Made by a program: the position numbers and the translations under genes
Shown here: piece after piece, positions 51,912 through 61,802 of the stretch
How positions within the stretch are numbered: position 1 is the first letter of the stretch
How the letters are laid out: each line of letters opens with the position of its first letter
Origin: Methylovorus mays
GTDB lineage: Bacteria > Pseudomonadota > Gammaproteobacteria > Burkholderiales > Methylophilaceae
DNA: 64,000 bases
Direction of reading: 5' to 3'
NCBI RefSeq assembly: GCF_020531915.1
Contig: NZ_JAJAVG010000004.1
Span: forward strand, 372,001-436,000
Notes under the pieces: generated by a model
Seen by the model: only the letters and a program-made list of their open reading frames with translations
What the model was told of the DNA's origin: nothing
Database searches by the model: none

Positions 51912-52463
51912 TCAAAGACTTTCAAACGCCTCACATAGCATGCTGAGCATGGTACCGAATATCGGCATTATGTCATCTGGACTGAATGGTGCATTTTCAT
52001 CCGTCCCCGCCACGACAAACGCCACCACGGCTTTGTCCAGATCCTGCCTATAGTTCATCCAGTGCTCGGCCTCTGCATCCCCGATCAGTTGATATTTATG
52101 CTGACCGGACTCGATAATCTCCAACCACTCATCTTCGCCCAGCTCGACAAACAATGATTTGGCAATGGTTACAGCCGTTTTCTGGAAGTCCGGCTGCACG
52201 CCTTCATCGCCTAGCGGCAATACGAGATAGGTATATACCAGCATGGCATAAGCCTGATAGACACTCAGCATGTCAAAATTTTCAACGCGCTCGTCCGCCG
52301 GGGAGCGCTCTGCCAGCTGGATTGCCCTGACAGTCAGATAACAGGCCAGAAAATGCGCGGCATCCTGCACATCACCGTCGTCCACGCTGATGGACGCGGC
52401 ATCGCCGCCCATTTCATGGAGCGCAATGCCGTAGAGCAGATTCAATCGTTGAGAATATTGCAT
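51912..52463 (-). CDS. Hypothetical helical protein
   Basis: I do not recognise this 183-residue protein. It is acidic, mostly helical, with no signal peptide or membrane helix and no motif I can name. Segments such as VYQAYAMLVYTYLVLPLGDEG and MPIFGTMLSMLCEAFESL suggest a compact helical bundle. Its start ATG follows the yheS end by 45 bases on the same strand, so it is likely cotranscribed behind yheS. Its base composition matches its neighbours and it is bounded by real genes, which supports it as coding. Confidence 0.8.
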   Translation of the reverse strand: MQYSQRLNLLYGIALHEMGGDAASISVDDGDVQDAAHFLACYLTVRAIQLAERSPADERVENFDMLSVYQAYAMLVYTYLVLPLGDEGVQPDFQKTAVTIAKSLFVELGEDEWLEIIESGQHKYQLIGDAEAEHWMNYRQDLDKAVVAFVVAGTDENAPFSPDDIMPIFGTMLSMLCEAFESL

Positions 52464-52508
52464 GGTGTTTTTCCGTTATTTCAATTATGTAATGAGTCAG
52501 CCCAGGCT

Positions 52509-54410
52509 TTATGCCGCAGGCATGCTTTCCAACTGTGCCATGACCTCCAGCCAGCGTTCTTCGGCAGCCTCTATCTGTTGGGCCAGCTCGGCCTGCTTTT
52601 TCAATAACTGCTGCAGCTCGCTCTTGTCGCTGGCACTATAAAGCTCGCCATCGGCCAAGCGCGCCTCCAGTGCCACTTTTTGCTCTTGCCATTCCGCCAT
52701 CCGACTTTCCAGCTGCTCGGCTTCTTTGGTCAGTGGACGGCGCTCAGCCAGCCTGGCCTGACGCTCTGCCTTGTTCTGGGCCTTATCGTTCTTTTTCGCA
52801 AGTTCGTTTTGTAGCGGCTGCGCGCGCAATTTGTCCTGCGCTTTTTGCTCAGCGAGCCAGATTCGGTAATCCTCCAGATCGCCATCGAATACTTGCGCCT
52901 TGCCATCGGCGACCAGGACAAAGCGATCACAGCTTGCACGCAACAACGCTCGATCATGAGAAACCAGCACCACGCCGCCCTCATAAGCCTGCAAGGCCAC
53001 CGTCAAGGCATGGCGCATTTCGAGATCAAGATGATTGGTCGGCTCATCCAGCAGCAAAAGATTCGGGCGAGTCCAGATCAAAAGCGCCAGCGCCAGCCGT
53101 GACTTTTCACCGCCAGAGAACATCCCGCAAGGAGCACTGGCCATGTCGCCGCGAAAGTCAAAGCCACCCAGGTAATTGCGATGCTCTTGCTCGCGCGTTT
53201 GGGGGTCAAGTCTCAGCATATGCTGCAGTGGAGACTCATCGGCCCGGAGCTGCTCAAGCTGATGCTGGGCAAAATAGCCTATGCTGAGCTCTTTGCCTTC
53301 CACCCGCTTGCCACCCAGGGCAGGCATGCTGCTGGAAAGGAGTTTGATCAGGGTGGATTTACCCGCTCCGTTGCGACCCAGCAGGCCAATACGCTCACCG
53401 GGCCGTATGGTCAGGGCTATATCATCCAGCACGGTCTTGCCTGCGTAACCAGCCGCCATGTCGTCCAGTACCAGCAACGGATCTGGGGTCGCCAACGGTG
53501 CACGAAATTCGAAGCCAAACGGACTGTCCGCATGCGCCGCACTGATCAGCTCCATGCGCTCAAGTGCCTTGATTCGACTCTGGGCCTGCCGGGCTTTGGT
53601 AGCCTTGGCGCGAAAACGGTCAATATAGCTTTGCAGGTGGGCGACTTCGCGTTGCTGGCGCTCATACACAGATTGCTGTTGTGCCAGACGCTCGGCACGC
53701 TGCCGCTCAAAATCCGAATAACCGCCACGATAGAGCGTGAATTTCTGCTGCTCAATATGCGCGATGTGATTGACAATCGCATCCAGAAAATCGCGATCAT
53801 GCGAGATCAGCAATAAGGTGCCCGGGTAACTTTTCAGCCAGCTCTCCAGCCAGATAACCGCATCCAGGTCCAAATGGTTGGTGGGCTCATCCAGCAAGAG
53901 CAAATCAGAGCGACACATCAATGCACGCGCCACATTCAGCCGCACGCGCCAGCCGCCCGAAAAGTCCGATACCGGACGCTCAAGGTCCGCCGAAGTAAAG
54001 CCCAGGCCATCCATCAGCTCGGCAGCACGGGCCCGCGCCGCATAAGCACCAATTTCACCCAGGCGCGCATGCAATTCGCCCAGCCGCACACCGTCTTGTG
54101 CCTCTTCCGCTGCTTTCACCTCATGCTCCAGGCGACGCAATTCCGCATCCCCATCAAGTACAAACTCGATGGCCGCATCCGGCAGCGCAGGGGTTTCCTG
54201 CGCCACATGCGCGATCACCCAGTGAGGAGGAATATCAAGGTCACCCGACTCGGGGTGCAACTCACCCCGCAACATGGCAAACACACTGGACTTGCCCGCA
54301 CCATTGGCGCCAGTCAAACCGACTTTATGGCCGGGATGCAACTGGAAGCTGGCATCTTCAATCAGCACTTTTACGCCACGTGTAAGGTGGAGATTCTTGA
54401 ATTGAATCAA
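52509..54410 (-). CDS. yheS: ABC-F family ATPase YheS
   Basis: A 633-residue soluble protein with two ABC ATPase domains and no membrane part, of the ABC-F class that acts on ribosomes. Domain 1 has GLTGANGAGKSS (Walker A near 35), VSDFSGGW and LLLLDEPTNHLDLDA; the linker includes YIDRFRAKATKARQAQSRIKALERMELI (the P-site tRNA interaction motif region); domain 2 has GLLGRNGAGKSTLIKLLS, FSGGEKSRLALALL and LLLLDEPTNHLDLEM; the C-terminus is a charged coiled coil (about 540-633). Length and sequence match E. coli YheS closely. It is divergent from yhdP with a 240-base spacer. Confidence 0.93.
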   Translation of the reverse strand: MIQFKNLHLTRGVKVLIEDASFQLHPGHKVGLTGANGAGKSSVFAMLRGELHPESGDLDIPPHWVIAHVAQETPALPDAAIEFVLDGDAELRRLEHEVKAAEEAQDGVRLGELHARLGEIGAYAARARAAELMDGLGFTSADLERPVSDFSGGWRVRLNVARALMCRSDLLLLDEPTNHLDLDAVIWLESWLKSYPGTLLLISHDRDFLDAIVNHIAHIEQQKFTLYRGGYSDFERQRAERLAQQQSVYERQQREVAHLQSYIDRFRAKATKARQAQSRIKALERMELISAAHADSPFGFEFRAPLATPDPLLVLDDMAAGYAGKTVLDDIALTIRPGERIGLLGRNGAGKSTLIKLLSSSMPALGGKRVEGKELSIGYFAQHQLEQLRADESPLQHMLRLDPQTREQEHRNYLGGFDFRGDMASAPCGMFSGGEKSRLALALLIWTRPNLLLLDEPTNHLDLEMRHALTVALQAYEGGVVLVSHDRALLRASCDRFVLVADGKAQVFDGDLEDYRIWLAEQKAQDKLRAQPLQNELAKKNDKAQNKAERQARLAERRPLTKEAEQLESRMAEWQEQKVALEARLADGELYSASDKSELQQLLKKQAELAQQIEAAEERWLEVMAQLESMPAA

Positions 54411-54650
54411 TCTGGTCTCTTTATCTGCTGTGCCTTGTCAAAAGGCCAAAGGCGTCATTTTAAATGAATCGGGGTATTCACGCTTCCGCCTTATCCAACA
54501 AAAGTGGCGGAAACCCGCTGCCAATGGCCAATTTAATCGTCTAAAGCGTTGACCAATCTGCATTGAAAATGAAATACTCACAGGTTGTTAGCACTGCGGC
54601 GCACCGCTCCCTCTATACGTACCGGCTAACAGGTACGGCTTTGAAAGATT

Positions 54651-57600
54651 ATGGTCAAAAAGTCTCTGTTTTGGGTTTACCGATTTACCCTGCTCACCTT
54701 GTGGCTCGCCATCTTTGTATTTGCGGCTGCGGTTCTGAGCATGCGTTATCTGGTGTTGCCCAACATAGACAAATACCGGGCGGATATCGAAGCACGTGCC
54801 ACCGCCGCGATGGGCCAGAAAGTCAGCATCGGTGAAATCAAGGCCAGCTGGGATGGCCTCAACCCCCACCTTAGCCTGTATAACGTGGATATTCATGATG
54901 CGGAAGAGCGCCCCGCCCTTAGTCTTGGACATGTGGAAGCGAGCTTGTCCTGGCTCAGCATTCCTCTTTTGGAGCCCAGGCTTTCCAGCATCGAGATATA
55001 CCAACCAGCGCTGACCATACGCCGCGACGCGCAAGGCACCCTGTATGTCGCCGGCATCGCAATGGGCGGCCCTTCGCGCCCACAATTTGCCAACTGGGCA
55101 TTGCGCCAGTCGCGCATTGATGTGCTGGATGCCAGCGTCATATGGGAAGATGAGTTGCGCAAAGCCCCTCCTCTCAGCCTGACCCAGCTTAATCTGCGCG
55201 TGGTAAGCCCGGCCTGGAAAGGCCTGATCGGCCATCACATGTTTGGCCTGCGTGCATTGCCTTCTGCAGGCTCATCGGCCCCTATCGATATTCGCGGCAA
55301 TCTGTATGGCAAAGACATTAGCCAGCCTGAAGACTGGAATGGCACCGTGTACGCCAAGCTGGAAGGCACGGACATCTCGGCCTGGCGGAAGTGGATTTCG
55401 TATCCGTTTGATCTTTATGAAGGCTACGGTGCAGCCCGTTTCTGGCTGCACCTGGACGAAGGCAAGCCCAGCAATATTGTCAGTGACGTCATCCTGAGCG
55501 ATGTTAAAACGCGCTTGTCGCCAACCAGCCCACAAGCCACGCTCAACCATTTGTCTGGGCGCCTGAGCTGGGACAAGCATAAAGACGGGCAGGAATTCAC
55601 TGCCGAAAAGATCAAACTCAACACGCCCGATGGCCTGGATATGCAAAACGGCAATATCAGCCTCCGCGAGCGCTGGATCAAGGACAAGCAATGGACTGAA
55701 GGACGCGTTCGGCTGGATGAGATTTTACTCGATACGCTGAATACCTTCGCGGGCTATATCCCACTGCCAAACAACGTGCAGCAAAATCTGCAGGACATCA
55801 GTCCCACTGGCAAACTGGAAAATGTCGATATCAGCTGGCGTGGTAGCGAAACCATTCCGCAGGAATACAGCTTGCGCAGCAAGTTCAGTAACCTGGGCAT
55901 GCGGCCATTCCGGCAATTCCCCGGCTTCAGCAACCTCAGTGGCAGTGTGGATGCAGATGAGGAAAACGGCACGCTGACGCTGAATGCGCGCAATGCAGCG
56001 ATTGAGCTGGAAAAAGTCATGCGTTGGCCCATTCCTGCAGACCGCCTGAGCGGCGAAGTGAAATGGATCCATCGCAAAAACGGCCTGGACATTCGCGTAA
56101 AGAACTTCGCCATTGCCAATCCGCATCTGGCAGGAACCATCAATGCCAACTACCTGATGAATGGCATCAAGGGTGGCTATCTGGACCTGAATGCGAAGTT
56201 TGGTCAGGCTGATGCGCAATATGCCCGCTTCTACTACCCCAAGATACTGGGCGAACACACGCTGGCCTGGCTGGATAGCGCGATCCTGAAAGGACGTGGC
56301 CAGGATATCAATGTGACGGTCAAGGGCAATCTACATGACTTCCCTTACCCGAATAATAAAACCGGCCTGTTCCGTGTGACAGCCAAGATCAATGACGGTG
56401 AACTGGACTACGCCCCGGGCTGGCCCAAAATCCTGGGTATCAAGCTGGATATGTTGTTTGAAGGTAATCGCATGGAATTGAATGCCTCCGACGGCACGAT
56501 CCTGGGAACCCGCATTACCAAAGCCAATATTGCCATTCCTGGCTTGCATGTCCCTGAGCCCATCCTCAACATCACGGGGGAAGCCAGCGGCCTGGTGAGT
56601 GACGGTATACGATTCATCAACAACAGCCCCTTGCTGCATCTGGCGGAAGGCTTCACACCTACCCTGGTGACATCGGGTGATGGCAAGCTCAATCTGCAAC
56701 TGACCATTCCCTTGCATGACCCCAATAGCACCAAGGTAAAGGGCAGCTACGCCATCAAAAATGGCAGCATGAGCGACAAAGAGATTCCCGAGATCACCCG
56801 CATCAATGGCAAGCTGGACTTCACAGAAAATGGACTGCATGCGCAGAATGTCAGCCACTGGATTTATGGCGGTCCAGCCGTGCTCAACCTGGTGACCAAC
56901 AAAGACCATTCCGTTCATATCACCGCCCGCGGACGCATCAACGATGCTGGTCTGCGCCAAGCCTTTGGGCCGGGCATGGCAGATCGCATTTCCGGAAGCA
57001 CCGACTGGAATGGGGATATTCATATCCAGAACAAATTACTGAATGTGACGGTAGATTCCAGCCTGGTAGGCATTACTTCCTCGTTGCCACCACCACTGAG
57101 CAAGTCACCGGCGGACATCATGCCTTTGCATGTTGAAAAACGGCAAACTACGCCAGCTCAGGATAGCTTCAATGTTGCGCTGGGAAATTTCATCACCGCT
57201 AAAATCCTGCGCTCCGAGCTGAATGGAAAAATGAAGATAGACCATGGCGACATAGCAGTAAATGCACCAGCAGAGTCGCCTAGCCAGAGCGCGCAACCGG
57301 GCATTACGATACGCGCCGTACTGGAACAGCTGGATGCCGACGAATGGCGCAATCTGGCCGACAAAACCTCCGCCGGCACAGGCACCAGCAACACTCTTAG
57401 CCTCAACGGTACAGCAGCACCCGCGGCCACCGTAAGCAGCAGTACGGCCATACCACCGATTGCCAAGGTGGATTTGACAGTTAACCGCCTGGATATTTTT
57501 GACAAACGCATCAACAGTCTCAAACTGAATGCGCGTCCCATTAGCGGTGGCTGGCAGCTCAATGTACAGAGCCATGAGATGAATGGCGACATCCAGTGGC

Positions 57601-58559
57601 TGAGCGCAGGCAATGGCAAGGTCATTGCGCGACTGAAAAATCTGATTTCCCCCAGCTCTACTCCTAATACCGCTGAACTGCGCACCCAGGGCGATTTCAA
57701 GCAACAGGCGCAGCAATATCCAGCACTGGACATCGTGGCGGAAAATTACGAAATGGGTAACAAAAAACTTGGGCGCCTGGAACTACAGGCCAGCGAGCAA
57801 AATGACGACTGGAGCATAGAAAAGCTCAAAATCATCAACCCGGATAGCACCTTGACTGCCGAGGGCGAATGGCACAACTGGAAGCGCAGCCCCAACACAC
57901 GCATCACGCTAAGCTGGGATATCAAGGACTTGGGCAAGACCCTGGAACGCTTTGGCTACCCCGGCACCGTCAAGGGTGGCGAAGCCGACCTGACTGGTCA
58001 GCTGAAATGGCCAGGCAGTCCACATGAGTTCAACTCTGCCGGCTTGAGCGGCAACTTGCAACTGGATGCGCGCCATGGACAGATTCTGAAAATTCAGCCT
58101 GGCGTTGGGCGTTTGTTCAGCATGCTGAGTCTGCAAAACCTGCCGCGCCGCCTGACGTTTGATTTCCGCGATGTCTTCAGTAGCGGCTTTACATTCGATA
58201 AAATTGGCGGCAGCGTCAAGATCGACAAGGGCGTGATGCGCAGCGATGATTTCCGCATGGAAGGTCCGACAGCGCGCGTAGATATGCGTGGAGAAACGGA
58301 TCTGCAAAAAGAAACGCAGCACCTTTACATCAAGGTGACGCCTTACCTGAGCGACAGTCTCTCCATTGCCGCACTGGCCGGTGGCCCGGTAGTTGGCGCT
58401 GCTGCCTATGTTGCACAAAAACTGCTGAAAGATCCGCTCAACCAATTGGCGGCTGACGAGTATGAAATCGGCGGTACATGGGATAACCCGCAAGAGCTCA
58501 AAGGAGATAGCCGGACACGTGCCCCTGCCACTCCGGCGGTGAGTCCGCTCGGCAAATAA
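54651..58559 (+). CDS. yhdP: AsmA-like lipid transport protein YhdP
   Basis: A 1302-residue protein with one N-terminal membrane helix (about 12-34), then a very long periplasmic beta-rich region with DUF3971 and AsmA-like C-terminal segment (GLSGNLQLDARHGQILKIQPGVGRLFSMLSLQNLPRRLTFDFRDVFSSGF is split across about 1125-1180). This fits YhdP, one of the AsmA-like bridges, with TamB and YdbH, thought to carry phospholipids to the outer membrane. Length is near that of E. coli YhdP. It is followed, after 115 bases, by the nitrilase-family gene and tldD, the order yhdP-nit-tldD seen widely in Proteobacteria. Confidence 0.93.
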   Translation: MVKKSLFWVYRFTLLTLWLAIFVFAAAVLSMRYLVLPNIDKYRADIEARATAAMGQKVSIGEIKASWDGLNPHLSLYNVDIHDAEERPALSLGHVEASLSWLSIPLLEPRLSSIEIYQPALTIRRDAQGTLYVAGIAMGGPSRPQFANWALRQSRIDVLDASVIWEDELRKAPPLSLTQLNLRVVSPAWKGLIGHHMFGLRALPSAGSSAPIDIRGNLYGKDISQPEDWNGTVYAKLEGTDISAWRKWISYPFDLYEGYGAARFWLHLDEGKPSNIVSDVILSDVKTRLSPTSPQATLNHLSGRLSWDKHKDGQEFTAEKIKLNTPDGLDMQNGNISLRERWIKDKQWTEGRVRLDEILLDTLNTFAGYIPLPNNVQQNLQDISPTGKLENVDISWRGSETIPQEYSLRSKFSNLGMRPFRQFPGFSNLSGSVDADEENGTLTLNARNAAIELEKVMRWPIPADRLSGEVKWIHRKNGLDIRVKNFAIANPHLAGTINANYLMNGIKGGYLDLNAKFGQADAQYARFYYPKILGEHTLAWLDSAILKGRGQDINVTVKGNLHDFPYPNNKTGLFRVTAKINDGELDYAPGWPKILGIKLDMLFEGNRMELNASDGTILGTRITKANIAIPGLHVPEPILNITGEASGLVSDGIRFINNSPLLHLAEGFTPTLVTSGDGKLNLQLTIPLHDPNSTKVKGSYAIKNGSMSDKEIPEITRINGKLDFTENGLHAQNVSHWIYGGPAVLNLVTNKDHSVHITARGRINDAGLRQAFGPGMADRISGSTDWNGDIHIQNKLLNVTVDSSLVGITSSLPPPLSKSPADIMPLHVEKRQTTPAQDSFNVALGNFITAKILRSELNGKMKIDHGDIAVNAPAESPSQSAQPGITIRAVLEQLDADEWRNLADKTSAGTGTSNTLSLNGTAAPAATVSSSTAIPPIAKVDLTVNRLDIFDKRINSLKLNARPISGGWQLNVQSHEMNGDIQWLSAGNGKVIARLKNLISPSSTPNTAELRTQGDFKQQAQQYPALDIVAENYEMGNKKLGRLELQASEQNDDWSIEKLKIINPDSTLTAEGEWHNWKRSPNTRITLSWDIKDLGKTLERFGYPGTVKGGEADLTGQLKWPGSPHEFNSAGLSGNLQLDARHGQILKIQPGVGRLFSMLSLQNLPRRLTFDFRDVFSSGFTFDKIGGSVKIDKGVMRSDDFRMEGPTARVDMRGETDLQKETQHLYIKVTPYLSDSLSIAALAGGPVVGAAAYVAQKLLKDPLNQLAADEYEIGGTWDNPQELKGDSRTRAPATPAVSPLGK

Positions 58560-58674
58560 CCTGGCAGCCTGGCTTACGTCTATCCTGGATGGGCGTATCC
58601 TATGTATCACCCATGAAAAAGCAGCACCTATAAAGTATCATCCATAAAAAACGATAATATTGTTCGGAATCAAG

Positions 58675-59535
58675 ATGGCTATCAAATCTCGCGCAAAAGT
58701 AGTGAAATCCAGCAAACCTGCAGCGCCTACTCCTGGCATCGTCCGGGTGGCAGCCATTCAGATGGCCTCGGGGCCCAATGTCTCCGCCAACCTCAGCGAA
58801 GCAGAACGGCTGATTGAAATCGCCGTCGGCCAGGGCGCCAAACTGGTGGCCTTGCCGGAATACTTTGCCATCATGGGTATTCGCGACACTGACAAGGTGG
58901 CCGCTCGTGAAAAAGAAGGCAGCGGCCCGATACAGCGCTTTTTATCCAAAATCGCCAAGAAACACGAAATCTGGCTGATCGGCGGCTCTATTCCACTGGA
59001 GTCCTCCACTGAGGATAAAGTCCGCAACGCCTGCCTGGTGTTTGACGATAAAGGCAAGCAAGTCGCTCGCTACGACAAGATTCACCTGTTCGGCCTTGAT
59101 CTTGGTAATGAGCATTATCGGGAAGAAACCACCATAGAAGCCGGCGACAAAGTCGTGGTGCTGGACTCCCCATTCGGAAAAATCGGCCTTTCCATCTGCT
59201 ATGACCTGCGCTTCCCTGAGCTTTACCGGGCAATGAAAGATGTCGATATCATCGTGGTTCCATCGGCGTTTACCGAAACCACCGGCAAAGCCCACTGGGA
59301 AAGCCTGGTACGGGCACGCGCCATTGAAAACCTGAGTTACGTCATTGCTCCGGCGCAAGGCGGTTACCATGCCTCCGGCCGCGAGACGCATGGCAACAGC
59401 ATGATCGTAGACCCATGGGGCGTCGTGCTCGACCGCTTGCCACGTGGTTCCGGCGTCGTGATTGCCTCGGTGAACGCAGGGTATCAGGCCAGCCTGCGCG
59501 GCAGCCTGCCAGCGCTAAAGCATCGCACCCTGTAA
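58675..59535 (+). CDS. Nitrilase-superfamily amidase (Nit2/deaminated glutathione amidase-like)
   Basis: A 286-residue carbon-nitrogen hydrolase from the ATG at 58675 (a TTG 15 bases upstream is in frame). The Glu-Lys-Cys triad is visible: LPEYF (E62), YDKIHLF (K135) and SICYDLRFPE (C175). The HWESLVRARAIEN and GRETHGNSMIVDPWG segments fit the Nit1/Nit2/YbeM group, which hydrolyse deaminated glutathione or omega-amides as metabolite repair. The first 20 residues are basic and not conserved. Located between yhdP and tldD, a common order; a shared role is not established. Confidence 0.87.
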   Translation: MAIKSRAKVVKSSKPAAPTPGIVRVAAIQMASGPNVSANLSEAERLIEIAVGQGAKLVALPEYFAIMGIRDTDKVAAREKEGSGPIQRFLSKIAKKHEIWLIGGSIPLESSTEDKVRNACLVFDDKGKQVARYDKIHLFGLDLGNEHYREETTIEAGDKVVVLDSPFGKIGLSICYDLRFPELYRAMKDVDIIVVPSAFTETTGKAHWESLVRARAIENLSYVIAPAQGGYHASGRETHGNSMIVDPWGVVLDRLPRGSGVVIASVNAGYQASLRGSLPALKHRTL

Positions 59536-59632
59536 AACAGTCGGTCCCACCACAGACTGCGCTTTAAAGACTTACCGCTACAACTTATCGCCTGAGCACA
59601 GGCTTTAATGAGTCACAATTGCAGAAAATACG

Positions 59633-59659
59633 TAACAGGGGAACTCTGCTCCCCTGTTA
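59633..59659. other. Strong hairpin between the amidase gene and tldD
   Basis: TAACAGGGGA (59633-59642), loop ACTCTGC, TCCCCTGTTA (59650-59659): a perfect ten-base stem 35 bases before the tldD start. The U content after it is weak, so it may be an inefficient terminator or a leader structure of tldD. Confidence 0.6.
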
Positions 59660-59694
59660 TATTCTGACCTATAGTCCCTTAGAGAGTAACGGCC

Positions 59695-61170
59695 ATGAAG
59701 CCTGACCAGATACCCAGCAGTTCCAGCCCCTTAGCGGGTAGCCATTTTGATACCGCCACCGAAACGCTATTGCAGCCGAGCGGACTTGATGTGGCCGCCC
59801 TGCAAGGCGTACTGGGCAATATGATGTCGCACAAGGTGGATTATGCCGACCTCTACTTCCAGTACAGTCGGGCTGAAAGCTGGGGTCTGGAAGAAGGCCA
59901 GGTAAAATCCGGCAATTTCAGCATAGACCAAGGCGTAGGCGTACGCGCCGTCAGTGGTGAAAAAACCGCCTTTGCCTACTCGGATGACATCAATCTGCCC
60001 GCCCTGCAGCAAGCCGCCAACGCCACCAAGGCCATTGCTGCGATAGGCGCCGAGCAATCAACTAGCGCGATCCAGCGGATTGACGCACCGCAGCTCTATA
60101 TTCCGCAAGATCCGATTGCCTCATTGAGCGCCGAAGCAAAAGTAAAACTACTTGAACGCCTGGAAGGCTATGCACGCAAAGCCGACCCTCGGATCACACA
60201 GGTCATGGCCTCCATCGCTGGCGAATATGAAGTGATCATGATCGCCCGTCACGATGGCATGATGGCCGCCGATGTACGTCCGCTGGTGCGCCTGTCGATT
60301 CAGGTCATCGCAGAAGCTAACGGCCGGCGCGAGCAAGGCTCGGCTGGCGGCGGCGGTCGTTTTGACTATGCCTATTTCACCGATGAGGTGTTGCAGGATT
60401 ACGCCCAGAAAGCCGTGCATCAAGCCCTGGTTAATCTGGAAGCACGCCCGGCTCCCGCTGGCAGCATGACCGTGGTGCTGGGTTCAGGCTGGCCTGGCAT
60501 CTTGCTGCACGAGGCGATTGGACATGGCCTGGAGGGTGACTTCAACCGCAAGGGCAGCTCCGCCTTCAGCAACGCCATTGGCCAGCAAGTAGCAGCCCGT
60601 GGTGTAACGGTGGTGGATGATGGCACCATCGCCAATCGTCGTGGCTCGCTCAACATTGATGATGAAGGCAACCCAACCCAACGCACCGTACTGATTGAAG
60701 ACGGCTTTTTGCGCGGCTATATTCAGGACAGCCTGAATGCCCGCCTGATGGGCATGCCGATGACGGGCAATGCGCGCCGGGAGTCCTACGCGCACATCCC
60801 CATGCCGCGCATGACCAACACCTACATGCTGAATGGCAATATGGCACCGGAGGACATCATCAAGTCCGTGAAAAAGGGCTTGTATGCTGCCAACTTTGGC
60901 GGCGGTCAGGTCGACATTACCAGCGGCAAATTCGTGTTCTCAGCCGCAGAAGCCTGGATGATTGAAGACGGCAAGCTTACCTACCCCGTCAAGGGCGCAA
61001 CGCTCATCGGCAATGGCCCTGAGGTGCTGAAGCGCGTTTCCATGATAGGTAACGATATGGCGCTCGACAGCGGCGTGGGTACCTGCGGCAAGGAAGGCCA
61101 GAGCGTACCGGTAGGCGTAGGCCAACCCACCCTGCGCATCGACGGCTTGACGGTAGGCGGAACGCTTTAA
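59695..61170 (+). CDS. tldD: Metalloprotease TldD
   Basis: TldD forms a heterodimer with TldE/PmbA that degrades unfolded peptides and matures some ribosomal peptides. The 491-residue protein has the zinc-binding HEAIGHGLEGD (H272, E273, H277), a glycine-rich core (GQQVAARGVTVVDDGT), and the C-terminal CGKEGQSVPVGVGQPTLRI segment with the third ligand region. PmbA is not in the window. The first 30 residues are serine- and proline-rich. It follows the nitrilase-family gene and precedes a small DUF2934 gene. Confidence 0.95.
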   Translation: MKPDQIPSSSSPLAGSHFDTATETLLQPSGLDVAALQGVLGNMMSHKVDYADLYFQYSRAESWGLEEGQVKSGNFSIDQGVGVRAVSGEKTAFAYSDDINLPALQQAANATKAIAAIGAEQSTSAIQRIDAPQLYIPQDPIASLSAEAKVKLLERLEGYARKADPRITQVMASIAGEYEVIMIARHDGMMAADVRPLVRLSIQVIAEANGRREQGSAGGGGRFDYAYFTDEVLQDYAQKAVHQALVNLEARPAPAGSMTVVLGSGWPGILLHEAIGHGLEGDFNRKGSSAFSNAIGQQVAARGVTVVDDGTIANRRGSLNIDDEGNPTQRTVLIEDGFLRGYIQDSLNARLMGMPMTGNARRESYAHIPMPRMTNTYMLNGNMAPEDIIKSVKKGLYAANFGGGQVDITSGKFVFSAAEAWMIEDGKLTYPVKGATLIGNGPEVLKRVSMIGNDMALDSGVGTCGKEGQSVPVGVGQPTLRIDGLTVGGTL

Positions 61171-61175
61171 TATGA

Positions 61176-61205
61176 TGGAGGCAAGGCTTACCCGCCTTGC
61201 CTCCA
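61176..61205. other. 12-bp hairpin downstream of tldD
   Basis: TGGAGGCAAGGC (61176-61187), loop TTACCC, GCCTTGCCTCCA (61194-61205). Perfect 12-base stem, six bases after the tldD stop, with no U-tract. It may protect the tldD transcript 3' end or weaken readthrough into the next gene. Confidence 0.65.
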
Positions 61206-61261
61206 ACGCAGCGCAAACGCTGCATGCATCATGGAAGTCCCTCTTAACGAAAGGAACGGAA

Positions 61262-61546
61262 ATGGCTGTATCGAAATCAAGCGAAGAAAAGAAACCTGCC
61301 GTAAAAAAAGCGACTGCTGCCAAAGCAGCAGAAACGGCGGTCAAAAAAACCACCCCTAAAAAAACTGCCACAGCCAAGGCTGCTTCGGCAAAAACCAAAT
61401 CCTCACCCCGCAAAATCAGCGCAGAAGAGCGCTACAAAATGACCGAAGTTGCCGCCTATTTCCTGGCGGAACGCAATGGCTTCAAGGGTAACCCTGTCGA
61501 ATACTGGGAGCAGGCAGAAGCACAGATCAGCCAACTGCTAGGCTAG
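61262..61546 (+). CDS. Small DUF2934 protein with lysine/alanine-rich N-terminus
   Basis: A 94-residue basic protein. The open frame extends upstream to 61172, but the ATG at 61262 follows GAAAGGAACGG and begins the compositionally distinct part. Residues 5-58 are Lys/Ala/Thr-rich (KKATAAKAAETAVKKTTPKK), like the H1-type tails of bacterial histone-like proteins. The C-terminal 35 residues (EERYKMTEVAAYFLAERNGF to the end) match DUF2934. Nucleic acid binding is a plausible guess, not shown. It follows tldD by 91 bases with an intervening hairpin. Confidence 0.8.
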   Translation: MAVSKSSEEKKPAVKKATAAKAAETAVKKTTPKKTATAKAASAKTKSSPRKISAEERYKMTEVAAYFLAERNGFKGNPVEYWEQAEAQISQLLG

Positions 61547-61730
61547 TAGCCCCCTGGCCGGGTCAAGCCGAGCAGTCTGGTTTAGAGCAGGTTGCATTAA
61601 GGATAGATGCACTGGGATTGCTGCGTCACCGTTCGCCGCAGCATTTCCCTATGCTTAACTTTCCATCCAACACATACGCATCGTGACTGTGTTCTGGTCT
61701 TGCTATTCCGTATCGGAGCCTTTGTATAGT

Positions 61731-61766
61731 GCCGCTTGCATAGCCGCAGCTTGCCGCAAGCGGCTA
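61731..61766. repeat. Overlapping inverted repeats before mfd
   Basis: GCCGCTTGC (61731-61739) is complementary to GCAAGCGGC (61756-61764), and TAGCCGC (61741-61747) to GCGGCTA (61760-61766), so two exclusive hairpins can form. TATAAT at 61765-61770 overlaps the right arm and could be the mfd -10. The rest of the 256-base spacer (61547-61802) shows nothing I recognise. Confidence 0.5.
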
Positions 61767-61802
61767 TAATGCATTTGTTATTCATTCATTTGCGGTTTTT
61801 TC

